Shown: positions 26,617-35,682, counted from the first letter of the stretch. The stretch is DNA of 64,000 nt from Mucilaginibacter sp. 14171R-50 (GCF_010093045.1 NZ_CP048115.1:2232001-2296000), one strand, 5' to 3'. Numbers and translations are program-made. Notes: a model not told the origin generated them from the letters alone.

Positions 26617-27329
26617 TTGATGAGATTTTTAAGGGTTAATTTGATGGGTGTTAATTTGTCGGTCGGAAACGGCGCATCGGTGTTCACCAACTTTTTCCAA
26701 AGCTGAACGATGTTGCCTTTCACGGGGCTTTCACCTCCGAGCGTGTGGCTGAAAAAGCTGTTAAAAAAATAGATTTCCCACTGGCGCATAAATTCTTCCA
26801 GTCCGCAATCTTTAGGGATTTGTATGGTTACCGTGCCGAGGCAGACCTTGCCATCGGGATAAATATTAAAGTAAGGGGCTTTGCAAAGCGGGGTGGCTAA
26901 GTCTACAGCCTCATCCGTGTTCAGCGCATAAACCGCAAGCGTGTTTCGGGTCGCTTTCCAAATCATAGGCGGTATATAGCCCTCCCCGTTGGGTATGTCC
27001 AAGCCCTCTTTAAACAGCAACCGTACTTTTTTGGCGGGGGTGTGCCAAACAGCATAGGCGTTTCGCCCCCTGTTGATGTACAATATATTTTGTGGCATCA
27101 GACCAACGGGGTCTAAAAACCCTGTCTGTAAATCTTCCGAGGTGTCAAGTGCTTTAGCTAAGGATATGCTTTCCTGAACGGTTAAGGGATGCGCATTAAT
27201 GGGCTTGCCGTTCCTGTCCATATCATAGGCTTCCAGGTAGATGTTTTTCTTTTCGTTATTGCTGTAAATCAGCAGGGCTTTTACAGGCTCGTATAGATGC
27301 CCGAATTGTTGGGTGATGTTCGTTCTCAT
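26613..27329 (-). CDS. PRTRC system protein B
   Basis: 238 residues, matching the PRTRC B family in opening (EPVKALLIYSNNEKKNIYLE), HPLTVQESISLAKAL and a WHTPAKKVRLLF core, with APYFNIYPDGKVCLGTV later. Overlaps by 4 bases with both neighbours (F-like upstream, ThiF downstream), so translation is coupled. The module is conserved on plasmids and integrative elements; the biochemical role is not established. Confidence 0.82.
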   Translation of the reverse strand: MRTNITQQFGHLYEPVKALLIYSNNEKKNIYLEAYDMDRNGKPINAHPLTVQESISLAKALDTSEDLQTGFLDPVGLMPQNILYINRGRNAYAVWHTPAKKVRLLFKEGLDIPNGEGYIPPMIWKATRNTLAVYALNTDEAVDLATPLCKAPYFNIYPDGKVCLGTVTIQIPKDCGLEEFMRQWEIYFFNSFFSHTLGGESPVKGNIVQLWKKLVNTDAPFPTDKLTPIKLTLKNLIK

Positions 27330-28417
27330 GGCAGGTCAAATAAAATATTGCAGAGGTTTTCAATTATTTCAAAAAGGCGGTATTCAAATTCAAGGTTCTT
27401 TACTTCGTTATCCGTACCGTCAAATACCTGTGTGCGGCATGGTAACGCCATTTGGGAATAGTTCCCCAAATAGTCATTTACCGAACGCTCGATGTTTTCA
27501 TAAACCCATCCCTTGCCATCGCCGATAAAAGCGATATAGGTTTCGGGGGTGGGTATATCGTCGTTATCATCATATTCATCAGGCGGTGCGATATTTTGAA
27601 AAATGGAGCATTTGGGAAAATCATGGAATAGCGATAATGTGTCTTGGGCTATCAGTTGGCATTCTTCCTCAAAGGGATTTGCAGGTTTAAACCTTGCGAT
27701 GTTTTCTCCCAAATGCTGTAGATGATAAGGGTTATACAGCTTGCGTTGCATGATGTCCCCGCATATATCGTTTCTCAGGGTGTCGGAAATATCTTCCTCG
27801 TAGTCGTCCGGATTTTCACGGAGGCATTCTAAAAAGCATTCCTTGTTCATATCATATTCATCGTACATGAACCAACCCTCATCACGGTAGTACGGCACAC
27901 CCGCTTCCCTGTACAGGTAACTCATCACGGCAAGCAATAACGCACTGCACCGCCTGTTCTCTCTCTTCCGCAAAAAGCGGTAAAGGGGAATGACAGGAAT
28001 GTAATACAGTTGGTTACCTACCTCGTAAACCTGTTCGGTAGCTAATGCCACCTGTCTATCTTTGCCTGTCTCGGTAATCAGCAGTTCCGTTTCGTAGGGC
28101 TGCCTGTTCAGCTTGGTTCGTATTTCACGATGTGCAAGCAAGATGTTATAGGGATAGGCGTACCCGCTCACATCTGATAATGTCAGATTATGCAGTTCGG
28201 CCAAATGTATTGCCGACTGAAAAAAGCCATTTTCGGTTTTCGATTGCTCGGGCAATCGCTTGGCGGGTTCGCATACTGGCATAAAGCTGTGGTTTAAAAA
28301 ACCATCGGTACTTGGTGTACCGGGGCTGATTTGGCTCTGTCCTTTAGTAGGGCCTGTGCATCGGGTAGCTGATTGAGGCTTTGGGCGAATGTTCCTAATT
28401 GCTGATAGAGTTTGCAT
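27326..28417 (-). CDS. PRTRC F-like hypothetical protein
   Basis: 363 residues, located where PRTRC protein F would be expected (between C and B). The first ~60 residues are low-complexity and the rest is soluble and acidic (ECLRENPDDYEEDISDTLRN; PPDEYDDNDDIPTPETYIAF). A GDGKGWVYENIERSVNDYLG block near the end is the clearest conserved-looking part. Assignment rests on position more than on a motif. Confidence 0.5.
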   Translation of the reverse strand: MQTLSAIRNIRPKPQSATRCTGPTKGQSQISPGTPSTDGFLNHSFMPVCEPAKRLPEQSKTENGFFQSAIHLAELHNLTLSDVSGYAYPYNILLAHREIRTKLNRQPYETELLITETGKDRQVALATEQVYEVGNQLYYIPVIPLYRFLRKRENRRCSALLLAVMSYLYREAGVPYYRDEGWFMYDEYDMNKECFLECLRENPDDYEEDISDTLRNDICGDIMQRKLYNPYHLQHLGENIARFKPANPFEEECQLIAQDTLSLFHDFPKCSIFQNIAPPDEYDDNDDIPTPETYIAFIGDGKGWVYENIERSVNDYLGNYSQMALPCRTQVFDGTDNEVKNLEFEYRLFEIIENLCNILFDLP

Positions 28418-28471
28418 TGTCTTTTTGATTTAGGCAGGCTGATAAAGCCCGCCTGTGTTAATGGTTTCATA

Positions 28472-28687
28472 CTATCCTTTTGTGCCTAATGTGGTTACAA
28501 ACTGGTATTCTGCGGTGTCGTTCTTAAATTCCGGCCCGACGATTTTGGCAGTAGCCAGTATGGCGTAAAGCGCAGAATAGCTGTCGCATACTTCTTCGGG
28601 GCTGAGGTTGCTGTCGGGGTCGGTCAGCCTGATTTCCTGTCCGTTTTCCTTGTGGATAAATACCCTCGGTAATAATTCGCTGTACAT
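28472..28687 (-). CDS. PRTRC system protein C
   Basis: 71 residues from ATG 28687. The DNSLSPEEV-type ubiquitin-like core of PRTRC C is visible as LTDPDSNLSPEEVCDSYSAL followed by a beta-rich end (AEYQFVTTLGTKG). The longer frame reads upstream through the PRTRC E stop and is unlikely. It starts 17 bases after PRTRC E. Known members are small beta-grasp-like proteins, a suggestive partner for the ThiF protein; that link is inference. Confidence 0.78.
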   Translation of the reverse strand: MYSELLPRVFIHKENGQEIRLTDPDSNLSPEEVCDSYSALYAILATAKIVGPEFKNDTAEYQFVTTLGTKG

Positions 28688-28704
28688 GGTCGTATCGTTT
28701 AAGG

Positions 28705-29271
28705 TTATAATAATCTGAATTGTGCCATTTGTTCTTTTTTGCGGTTGAGGTCGCCCCGCAGGTTTTTCAATTCCTTTTCCTTGTCGGGGTATTCCTCTAT
28801 TGCAGGTATCAGGGCTATGGCTTCCTCGTATTTGCAATCTGCTTGCAAATAATTGATGGTTTTGAGGGCGGTATCATAGGCCTTTTTCTTCTCGGCTTTT
28901 GGGTCGGGCATTTCTTGGTCGGGGGTTTTGGTAACGGTCGCCGTTGTGGGTTTAGCTGTGGTAGTAGCTGTTTTTGCACTGGCAACGGCCTTTGCTTTTT
29001 CCAAGCCCTTGCGGTAATCTTCCATGTTATTGAAAAACCCTGCCGTTTCCTGTACAGGCTTTTCGATGGTTTCAAAAAATTGGTTGTCTATTTCTTCGGC
29101 AGTACCACCCATCACAAAGGGCGGTACAACTTTGGATGCCTGTGTTCCGTTCTTAGGAATGTTATACATGCCGATGATTTTAACCTTGCCTTGTTCATCG
29201 GTGGTAATACTGAGATTCCAATGGCCGGGAATATTTAAGGCGATGATATTTTGAAAAAAGTTTGTGGTCAT
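28705..29271 (-). CDS. PRTRC system protein E
   Basis: 188 residues. N-terminal conserved domain (~1-100): FFQNIIALNIPGHWNLSITT, KIIGMYNIPKNGTQASKV, PPFVMGGTAEEIDNQFFETI. The middle is an Ala/Lys/Thr-rich linker (~105-140) and the end is helical (ALTIPAIEEYPDKEKELKNL region). Matches PRTRC E in domain order and position before C. Confidence 0.82.
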   Translation of the reverse strand: MTTNFFQNIIALNIPGHWNLSITTDEQGKVKIIGMYNIPKNGTQASKVVPPFVMGGTAEEIDNQFFETIEKPVQETAGFFNNMEDYRKGLEKAKAVASAKTATTTAKPTTATVTKTPDQEMPDPKAEKKKAYDTALKTINYLQADCKYEEAIALIPAIEEYPDKEKELKNLRGDLNRKKEQMAQFRLL

Positions 29272-29276
29272 GATGT

Positions 29277-29951
29277 TTAATTTTTAGGTGTACGTTTATT
29301 CAATTCAACCAAGTGGTTTGCTGACCTGCCGTCAGCGGTAAAGAGGTATTCATTATTTAAAATGCTCTCCTTAACGGCGGTATCACTGCATAGAAATTCG
29401 TATTGTTTTTCGAGGGAGGTATAGAGGTGGCGGTTGAGTATTTCGGCTATTTTGCGCAGCCATTCTTCGAGTTTATCCAGTTCCTCAAAAACGTTGTCGT
29501 GTTCCCTGCCGTTCTCATTAATGACATAAGCCCCTAAATCCACCGCTACTCCATATTGCCTGTGCCTGCTAACGATCTGTGGTTCGTTGGGCAAAATGTC
29601 TTTTGCCAATAGTGGTAACACCCTGCGGTCAATGTCGGGCGCAGTAAATGGAAATTCCTGCATAGGGGCATAGTCTTTCCATGTTTGATTTTCTATGCCA
29701 GTAATCAGTTTAAGTATGTCCACTTTAGCCGAGAAACCGCTACCGTCCCCCTGTGAATAAAAGCCACTGAATTTGATTTTATCTTTGATGACGGCTATAC
29801 CCATATAGGAACACAGTTTAATAAAATCCTCAAATTCATCGTCCCACCAGTCAAAATTGACATTTAAATCCCGGTAGGTGGTTAGTGCCTTTTCCTTGCC
29901 AGTTTTGTCCAGTTCGCTGAAATTGTACAGTTTTAACGTTATCGTTTTCAT
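29277..29951 (-). CDS. Phage/plasmid-type hypothetical protein, 224 residues
   Basis: Starts MKTITLKLYNFSELDKTGKE and contains IKFSGFYSQGDGSGFSAKVD, a signature found in many phage and plasmid proteins of unknown role. The protein is soluble with an acidic C-terminal half. Located 5 bases after the 114-residue gene, within the PRTRC run. Function unknown. Confidence 0.65.
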   Translation of the reverse strand: MKTITLKLYNFSELDKTGKEKALTTYRDLNVNFDWWDDEFEDFIKLCSYMGIAVIKDKIKFSGFYSQGDGSGFSAKVDILKLITGIENQTWKDYAPMQEFPFTAPDIDRRVLPLLAKDILPNEPQIVSRHRQYGVAVDLGAYVINENGREHDNVFEELDKLEEWLRKIAEILNRHLYTSLEKQYEFLCSDTAVKESILNNEYLFTADGRSANHLVELNKRTPKN

Positions 29952-29955
29952 AGGT

Positions 29956-30300
29956 TCAAAGCGGTTTGTTTTCGATGGTTAAAAGATAGTCGGTGTACCT
30001 TTGGGTAAGGTTTTCACCCTTACGGAAGATGTCGGTTTTATAGAAATACCGCTCTTCAAAAAAGGCTACGCCTTTCGTTTGGAGGTTAATCTCATAACGA
30101 TAGGTGGCGTTTGTCCGCAGTTCATTCATAGCGCAATGCTCACCTAACAAAGCCAGTTCAGCTTCTGTATTGCTAAGAGATAAAAGCGGAAGCAATAGAG
30201 ATTCTACGATGTAGCCCTGTTCAGGTGCGCTACTGCTGTCGGCAACACAAATAATGGCTTCGCCATTGGTAAGGGTGATATAAAGATTTGAGCGTGTCAT
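29956..30300 (-). CDS. Hypothetical protein, 114 residues
   Basis: Not recognised. Small soluble protein (LYITLTNGEAIICVADSSSA; YRYEINLQTKGVAFFEERYF). Sits between the DUF932 and phage-type genes with gaps of 46 and 4 bases, so it is part of the same transcript. No motif indicates function. Confidence 0.55.
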   Translation of the reverse strand: MTRSNLYITLTNGEAIICVADSSSAPEQGYIVESLLLPLLSLSNTEAELALLGEHCAMNELRTNATYRYEINLQTKGVAFFEERYFYKTDIFRKGENLTQRYTDYLLTIENKPL

Positions 30301-30346
30301 ATTCTTTCGATTTTTTTATGGGGGGATTGCTCCCCCCGAATGGTTA

Positions 30347-31375
30347 TTAATTGAGGGTTAAAGCTTCTTCTCCGTTCTTGGCATAGCCGAGGCATAAATC
30401 AAATGCAGCCTGTGTGCGCAGTTGTCCAGTACCGCCTATTATGGATTTTACTTTAGCTTCATCGTCCTTGTATTCCTTTACATTTTGGAAGTAGCCGGTA
30501 ATAGCATTGAACGCTCCGAACAAAGTGCCTTTGGTGGTTTCGGTTTGTTGGGTCGGGCTCGCCATTGCGTACATAAAAGCATTGTCGCAGATGTTCTTAA
30601 ACACGGTTGAAAGTTCCTCGCCAGTTTTCAGGCTCTTTAATACTTCCCTGCTTGGTGCCATTGCCTGTTGGATGAGTTTCATTACGTCCTTATCCGTAAT
30701 GCGCACCTTTGTCCACTGGTTAAATATGCCGTCCAGTTCATCGGCCATTTTGTCGGATATGCCCATAACCTTGTGGGCTTCTTTCAGCCTGTCCTCTGCG
30801 TTGGCGGTATGTCGTATTTTAATTGTATTGGAGCTGTTACGGAGTGCAGCGCTTAGTGTATTTTGGCAGACAATTCTAATAGGGGTAAATGCTGCGGTGA
30901 TACTGCCCGAACCATCGTGTGAAGTGGTCAGGAAAAGGTATTTTTCGATATAATCATCGTGACCTACTTTAATATAGCCGGGCAGTTTTGCGGTGATAAA
31001 AATCTTTTCACCGTTACCTAAAGCACCTGCGGTTTCGTACTGCATCCCGTCCCCGCCTACGATGGCATCAAAAAAACCGAATGCATCTGCATTCTGAACA
31101 ATGTTATAATCGGTGCCTACTTTATCACCTAATATTGCGCCATTATCTGTACGATAGGTGAAAAATGAACTTTTTGAAATGGTTTCTGTGCCGTCCTGCA
31201 AGCGGTGGATATTCGGCATTTTTACTACGTTAAAATCAAGCCCTGCAAAAGCTAATGCTTCCTTACTGGTGGGGTAATCTTCTACAATTTGCCCTAATCC
31301 GTGCCATGCTTTTTGCTTTACGCTGAAAAAACTATGCTGTCCTGTTTGTTCGTTGAAATTGATATTATGTGCCAT
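30347..31375 (-). CDS. DUF932-domain protein
   Basis: 342 residues of the phage/plasmid-like family (DUF932, TIGR03299). Diagnostic stretches: KQKAWHGLGQIVEDYPTSKE, GDKVGTDYNIVQNADAFGFF and HDGSGSITAAFTPIRIVCQN. Common on conjugative elements of Bacteroidota beside SSB and PRTRC genes. Molecular role is not established. Confidence 0.9.
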   Translation of the reverse strand: MAHNINFNEQTGQHSFFSVKQKAWHGLGQIVEDYPTSKEALAFAGLDFNVVKMPNIHRLQDGTETISKSSFFTYRTDNGAILGDKVGTDYNIVQNADAFGFFDAIVGGDGMQYETAGALGNGEKIFITAKLPGYIKVGHDDYIEKYLFLTTSHDGSGSITAAFTPIRIVCQNTLSAALRNSSNTIKIRHTANAEDRLKEAHKVMGISDKMADELDGIFNQWTKVRITDKDVMKLIQQAMAPSREVLKSLKTGEELSTVFKNICDNAFMYAMASPTQQTETTKGTLFGAFNAITGYFQNVKEYKDDEAKVKSIIGGTGQLRTQAAFDLCLGYAKNGEEALTLN

Positions 31376-31423
31376 GATGGTAATTTTTAAGTTTTTTTAA
31401 AATTGTTACTGGTTGGTGATTGT

Positions 31424-31819
31424 TTAGAATGGCAGGTCGTCTTCGTCCTTTGCGCCTGCTCCTGCGGTTACGGCTCTTTTCTCTGCGCTGTCGGTAGGGT
31501 CGGTTGCTTTTGCGACCAATGAAAAAAGTTTGATGGTGTCGCAAGTGCAAATCAGCCTTGCACGTATGCCGTCCTTTTTGCTTTGGTAGCCCTGTGCTTC
31601 CATCCATCCCGAAATTTCAACAACTGCCCCTTTGGTGAGGTATTCCGCAATGCCGGAGTTGCGCCAGTAAGCGCAGTCAACGAATGTGGTTTTTTCCTTT
31701 TTTTCGCCCGCTTTGTTTTTCCATTTTTGGTTAATGGCTACGGTAAAATTGATTACCTGTTTGTCCCCTTTTACCGCTTTAACTTCTGCGTTTGCGGTTA
31801 ATCTTCCTGTGAATAGCAT
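31424..31819 (-). CDS. ssb: Single-stranded DNA-binding protein
   Basis: 131 residues. OB fold in residues 1-105 (LFTGRLTANAEVKAVKGDKQ, FVDCAYWRNSGIAEYLTKGA, VVEISGWMEAQGYQSKKDGI) and a short linker ending in the acidic tail DEDDLPF that recruits partner proteins. This is probably the element-encoded SSB rather than the housekeeping one. First gene of the PRTRC run, downstream of the structured element at 31925-32031. Confidence 0.92.
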   Translation of the reverse strand: MLFTGRLTANAEVKAVKGDKQVINFTVAINQKWKNKAGEKKEKTTFVDCAYWRNSGIAEYLTKGAVVEISGWMEAQGYQSKKDGIRARLICTCDTIKLFSLVAKATDPTDSAEKRAVTAGAGAKDEDDLPF

Positions 31820-31924
31820 GATTTTTTATTTTTTAATGAATAATTATTTGTTTGTTTTTCCTTTCGCCGCCTTGCCCTGATTGATTATTTTTAAAAGAAA
31901 AAGGGAAAAAAGAAAGCAAATCGT

Positions 31925-32031
31925 AAAGCCCGACAACGAGCAAAAGGAAACGGAATAATTGGAGGGGACCCTCTGGGGAGGCAGCCGTTTATGCCGTAGT
32001 CTTTTGCAAATCCAACGACATATCCGGGCTT
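31925..32031. ncRNA. 107-nt nested foldable element upstream of ssb
   Basis: Four stems nest exactly: AAGCCCG (31926-31932) with CGGGCTT (32025-32031); GCAAAAG (31940-31946) with CTTTTGC (32001-32007); AAACGG (31948-31953) with CCGTTT (31985-31990); and GAGG (31962-31965) with CCTC (31970-31973) around GGAC. It lies 106 bases upstream of ssb. It could be an RNA leader, a single-strand origin or a transfer origin. The rest of the gap 31820-32216 is AT-rich with no other clear feature. Confidence 0.5.
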
Positions 32032-32216
32032 GATTTTAGCTGCGCTTTTTACCCGTTTCGTTTAAAATAATAATTGATTAAATAAAAAAATGCCATTGGA
32101 GCCGTAGGCGATAAAAGCCTCAACAAATATTGATCAGCAGGTTTTTACCAGAATAAGTATTGGTTATCTTCATCGCTTTGTTCAGGTAATTCAGAACCGG
32201 AACATAATATGAGGGT

Positions 32217-32924
32217 ATGACAGACAAAACAATACAGGTGATCATTAATCACTTTAATCGGAAAACCCCCCAAACGTTTATAGCAGCACATTCCATCGGG
32301 GAAAATGTCGAATATGGCGTAGTGTGGGAAGATATAGACTTCAATAAACTTGGCGATGTATCGCCCTACAGGTTCTATTTTATTAAGAACGGAAAAGGAA
32401 AATGTATTGGAGCAGTGCTCGATATGAATAGGGACCTCCATTGGTATATTGATCCAATTGCGCGAAAAAAGGGTTTTTTAACCAATGCGTTAACACAGGT
32501 AATTTTGCCTCACCTGGCCAGGATCAGGAAAGAGCAGCATATAACAATTAACATGGATGATATTGGTGAAGAGAATTTTGAAGCGTCATTAAAAACGGCG
32601 AACAAGGCCGGTTTTACGCTGGTGGGAGAAATGGCATCGAAAATTGAATGCAGCCAAAAACTATTCAAGTACAGGAAAGTACTGCTTAAAGAAAGCCATC
32701 CGGGTATTAGTTATGAAAAGATGGTAAAGCAAAGGGAGAAAATGAATGTCGTGATAGGCAATCTCTGGCAGATCAAATCTGAAGTAGAAATGAAACTGGG
32801 TGAATCTAAGCTAACCCGTGAAATGGATCGCTATATAGAAAAATTACAGTTGTACCGAAGCTTAAAGCTGGATGATGCCGTTTACGATTTTGAGCAACAA
32901 ATGAAACGCAAAAAACCAAAATAA
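32217..32924 (+). CDS. GNAT-like acetyltransferase with helical tail
   Basis: 235 residues. Residues ~45-150 resemble a GNAT fold: FYFIKNGKGKCIGAVLDM, then HWYIDPIARKKGFLTNALTQ in the acetyl-CoA-loop position, and ASLKTANKAGFTLVGE at the end of the fold. The last ~70 residues form a charged helical tail. Standing outside the PRTRC operon on the opposite strand. Family call is moderate; substrate unknown. Confidence 0.6.
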   Translation: MTDKTIQVIINHFNRKTPQTFIAAHSIGENVEYGVVWEDIDFNKLGDVSPYRFYFIKNGKGKCIGAVLDMNRDLHWYIDPIARKKGFLTNALTQVILPHLARIRKEQHITINMDDIGEENFEASLKTANKAGFTLVGEMASKIECSQKLFKYRKVLLKESHPGISYEKMVKQREKMNVVIGNLWQIKSEVEMKLGESKLTREMDRYIEKLQLYRSLKLDDAVYDFEQQMKRKKPK

Positions 32925-33114
32925 TAAAAAGATGAAGCTTTTAGTACGCATCATGGGATAGCAGCGGCATCCTGCGAAGCAGATACAGCGAATAGCCCGG
33001 CCCGAAGGGGATGCCATAATTGATTTATTAAGGCAAAGTTGTTAACTGGCAAACAATACAGGTAATCCGTATATTTATGATTAAGAAGATTGTACTACTG
33101 CAAATAAAAAGGAG

Positions 33115-33555
33115 ATGGGGTTATTTTCATTCTTTCTGAAACTATTAAAATTTAAGCCTGGCTGGAATGGTACGCCGGAAATGTTCCTGGCAATGGTTAT
33201 GGAAATGCAGTCGAGAAACAATAAAGAATTTTCAGTGCGGGAAGTGCTTCATTGGGGAGAAGTGATGCAAAAAGTAATTAAAGTTAATCTTGCGCCCTAT
33301 AAAGATTTTGCTGATCTTTTAAAAAATGGCAAGCCGGATTTTTCGATGGTGGAAAAACTAAGGGGAAAGATGGACGAATTGAACCACAGAAGAGATTTAA
33401 AGAAAGCGATTTACGGAGAGAACGCTGACTTAGGTGATGACGACGTAATGAAAAGCAATGCCGAAGGTGCCGTTTTTGCCAGGAACATGGTCAAAGACCT
33501 GTCCAAGTATGTGGAGTTTCCTGATGATGATCAAAAAACAATTGACGAATTTTAA
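33115..33555 (+). CDS. Hypothetical protein, 146 residues
   Basis: Not recognised. Short hydrophobic start (MGLFSFFLKLLKFKPGW) that could associate with membranes, then a helical soluble domain (LREVLHWGEVMQKVIK-like, residues ~40-60; LRGKMDELNHRRDLKKAI) and an acidic end. Located between the PRTRC and dnd modules; transcription probably ends at the hairpin at 33725. Confidence 0.5.
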   Translation: MGLFSFFLKLLKFKPGWNGTPEMFLAMVMEMQSRNNKEFSVREVLHWGEVMQKVIKVNLAPYKDFADLLKNGKPDFSMVEKLRGKMDELNHRRDLKKAIYGENADLGDDDVMKSNAEGAVFARNMVKDLSKYVEFPDDDQKTIDEF

Positions 33556-33724
33556 ATCGAAATTCGTGGTGCCTGGCCTAGTCGCAGCACCGTTAGTGTA
33601 CAGTGCAGTACAGAACACGATCAATCGGTCGTTTCTCGGGCAAGTCGAAATATTTTTGAAAGAATCGACCCTGTAATTTCCCCTGATACTAAGCAAGGGG
33701 CCAAATCTGCAAGTAGACAAGAGC

Positions 33725-33754
33725 AAAAAAGGAGCCTGTTTGGATTCCTTTTTT
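33725..33754. terminator. Intrinsic terminator between convergent genes
   Basis: AAAAAAGGA (33725-33733) pairs with TCCTTTTTT (33746-33754) around a 12-base loop. T-rich on both strands; it serves the plus-strand hypothetical gene and the end of the dnd run. Confidence 0.75.
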
Positions 33755-33818
33755 ATTACTCACTTGCTAATATTAAATTGCTTTTAATATTTATAATGAC
33801 ATCGACGGACAAACGAAT

Positions 33819-35009
33819 TTAAATAAGGTTCAAAATATCATCTTTAAGTTTATTTACGCCAACGCTGCTGTATTCATAATTTGATTCGCCGTTTTCATTT
33901 AAAAGTTTAATGCCAGCAGCGTTTGACAGGTATTGTCGAAAAAATTCTCTGGATAAATCTTTCCTTTTCATTCCTTCTTTATAAATCGGTACCAAGGTCT
34001 TTATCAACGCAAGAAAGCCTATTGTGCGATGAAAAGCATTGTCCGGAGTGGTATCTAAATCCCAATAGCTATTTCCATTAACATCGACGAATACATCTCT
34101 CACTGCATTGAAAAAGTTCTCTATTGTTTTATAAATAATATAATCCTTTCCGTTTGCATAAGCTGATCTAAAAATGGTCGCATCATAATCCCTTTCTTTA
34201 AATTTATCTCTCGACTTAAATCGCTCCACTTCGGCATCATTTATTGTTGGCGATATCAATGTAGTAATTGTTTTGACAAACATGCCTTGGGAAAGTGGGC
34301 TTTTTATACCTTTTTCCCGTTTGGCTATTAACCGAATTCTTTTGTAAAACGGGCTGTTATTGCTTCCATTTAATTCTAGTGAAATTGCCAGTGCCGTTTT
34401 CTGTGGTGAGTCAGAATCGCTTAAGCCAAATAGATCGAACACCAAATCCTGGGTAACTTTTACCGGGGTTCTGTTAATAATGGAAAATAACATGGCTTGC
34501 AGGTCGATTTCCGCATCAATAAAAAACGACACGATAAATTCAAAATTCTCTAATTGTTCCAGCTTATCCAAATCTCCGGTCGCCTTGCATTCGCTGATAG
34601 CTTCCATAATGCCTGCAAATCTGTGCTGTCCATCAAAAATCTGTAGATAAAGCGGTTTATCTTTATCGGAAATATCAATTTTTGACTCATCAATTACCAG
34701 GTCATAATTCCCGCAGTTACCATTTTCTGTGATTTCGTTCCCTAACAAAATAGATGGTACCGAGATCAGTATATTATTCGGGAAAGTCGCAAATTTATCG
34801 TTGATCAAATAGTCCCTGATACTTTTGACTCTGGCCGAAGATGGTTTCCGCTGAATTTGTTTGTTGTACAATGGCATTCCCTCTTCATCAAAACCAATGA
34901 TGGCGCGATGAGTCACAGTCGATAAGGGTATAAGATGTTGAGCTTTAATAGTACCAACCAGAAATTCAAATCCTGTTTGACTAACTTTTTGACATTTAAT
35001 TGTTATCAT
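33819..35009 (-). CDS. DGQHR-domain protein, DndB-like
   Basis: 396 residues. The DGQHR motif occurs as YLQIFDGQHRFAGIMEAI near residue 125, with flanking family features (IPLSTVTHRAIIGF, RVKSIRDYLI, LFSIINRTPVKVTQDLVFDL). DndB proteins of this type regulate phosphorothioation genes; here the gene is at the far 3' end of the dnd/dpt run rather than at its head. Its ATG is one base after the stop of the membrane protein gene, so the two are coupled. DndB identity is likely but other DGQHR families exist. Confidence 0.75.
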   Translation of the reverse strand: MITIKCQKVSQTGFEFLVGTIKAQHLIPLSTVTHRAIIGFDEEGMPLYNKQIQRKPSSARVKSIRDYLINDKFATFPNNILISVPSILLGNEITENGNCGNYDLVIDESKIDISDKDKPLYLQIFDGQHRFAGIMEAISECKATGDLDKLEQLENFEFIVSFFIDAEIDLQAMLFSIINRTPVKVTQDLVFDLFGLSDSDSPQKTALAISLELNGSNNSPFYKRIRLIAKREKGIKSPLSQGMFVKTITTLISPTINDAEVERFKSRDKFKERDYDATIFRSAYANGKDYIIYKTIENFFNAVRDVFVDVNGNSYWDLDTTPDNAFHRTIGFLALIKTLVPIYKEGMKRKDLSREFFRQYLSNAAGIKLLNENGESNYEYSSVGVNKLKDDILNLI

Positions 35010-35010
35010 C

Positions 35011-35604
35011 TTAGAATTTTATATCTGAATTGTTTGGAACTACTTGTAATTTATCCATTTGATCTTTGAATCTTTCCTCAAAAAGTGAAACCAGTTTATT
35101 CTGTAACAAGAACATTTTTTTTCCCATTACCACCGACATGATGAAAATGAAAATGCTAACCCAAAGTGATATTTTTAAATGCACCGGCGTAAAGTGTTCG
35201 AGCAGATTCGACTGAAACACATATAAAATTGCAGCTGGAAAGATCAATATAACCGAAAAGATCAAAGTGGAGTTTTTTAAATTGGAATACGTTTCCCGTT
35301 CAGTTGAAATATTTTCAATTAAATAAACCAAATTTGTTGCTACGATCCCGAAAGCTATAATAGGAAGCGAACCATTGTTAATGAAACAAAGTAAGTTATC
35401 AGGATCAGTTAAATAGGCAATCAAAATGGACACCAGGAATGGCACAAGATTTAGCAAAACGGAGATTAAAAACCATTGTACCGTCTTTTTCCTATGATGG
35501 CTGGAAAGCCAAAACAACACATTAAATTCGGATATGGAATATAGAAAAGGAAAATTGAACAGGCCAAACCAAATCTTCCTTATAAAAAGCATAGTCTTGT
35601 TCAT
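35011..35604 (-). CDS. Four-helix membrane protein coupled to the DGQHR gene
   Basis: 197 residues with four predicted membrane helices (~43-65 WFLISVLLNLVPFLVSILIA, ~75-95 GSLPIIAFGIVATNLVYLI, ~110-130 TLIFSVILIFPAAILYVF, ~143-163 ISLWVSIFIFIMSVVMG) and a charged cytoplasmic tail. Not recognised as a standard Dnd or Dpt component. It starts 78 bases after dptH and ends one base before the DGQHR gene. Could be an effector, an anchor or an unrelated passenger; the tight coupling argues for joint action with the DGQHR protein. Confidence 0.7.
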   Translation of the reverse strand: MNKTMLFIRKIWFGLFNFPFLYSISEFNVLFWLSSHHRKKTVQWFLISVLLNLVPFLVSILIAYLTDPDNLLCFINNGSLPIIAFGIVATNLVYLIENISTERETYSNLKNSTLIFSVILIFPAAILYVFQSNLLEHFTPVHLKISLWVSIFIFIMSVVMGKKMFLLQNKLVSLFEERFKDQMDKLQVVPNNSDIKF

Positions 35605-35682
35605 GAAATCATTGATAAAGGTTCATTGTAAATATACTTGTATTTGATATTAAGTCTTATGATCTTAATGTTATTAACGCTA

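Noticed and set aside
28720..29238. Long plus-strand frame opposite PRTRC E (172 residues)
   Set aside because: Cys- and Phe-rich shadow of the repetitive Lys/Ala/Thr linker; PRTRC E on the minus strand is clearly the gene.
33458..33676. Plus-strand frame overlapping the end of the 146-residue gene
   Set aside because: Out-of-frame continuation with atypical composition; could hint at a frameshift but nothing recognisable follows.
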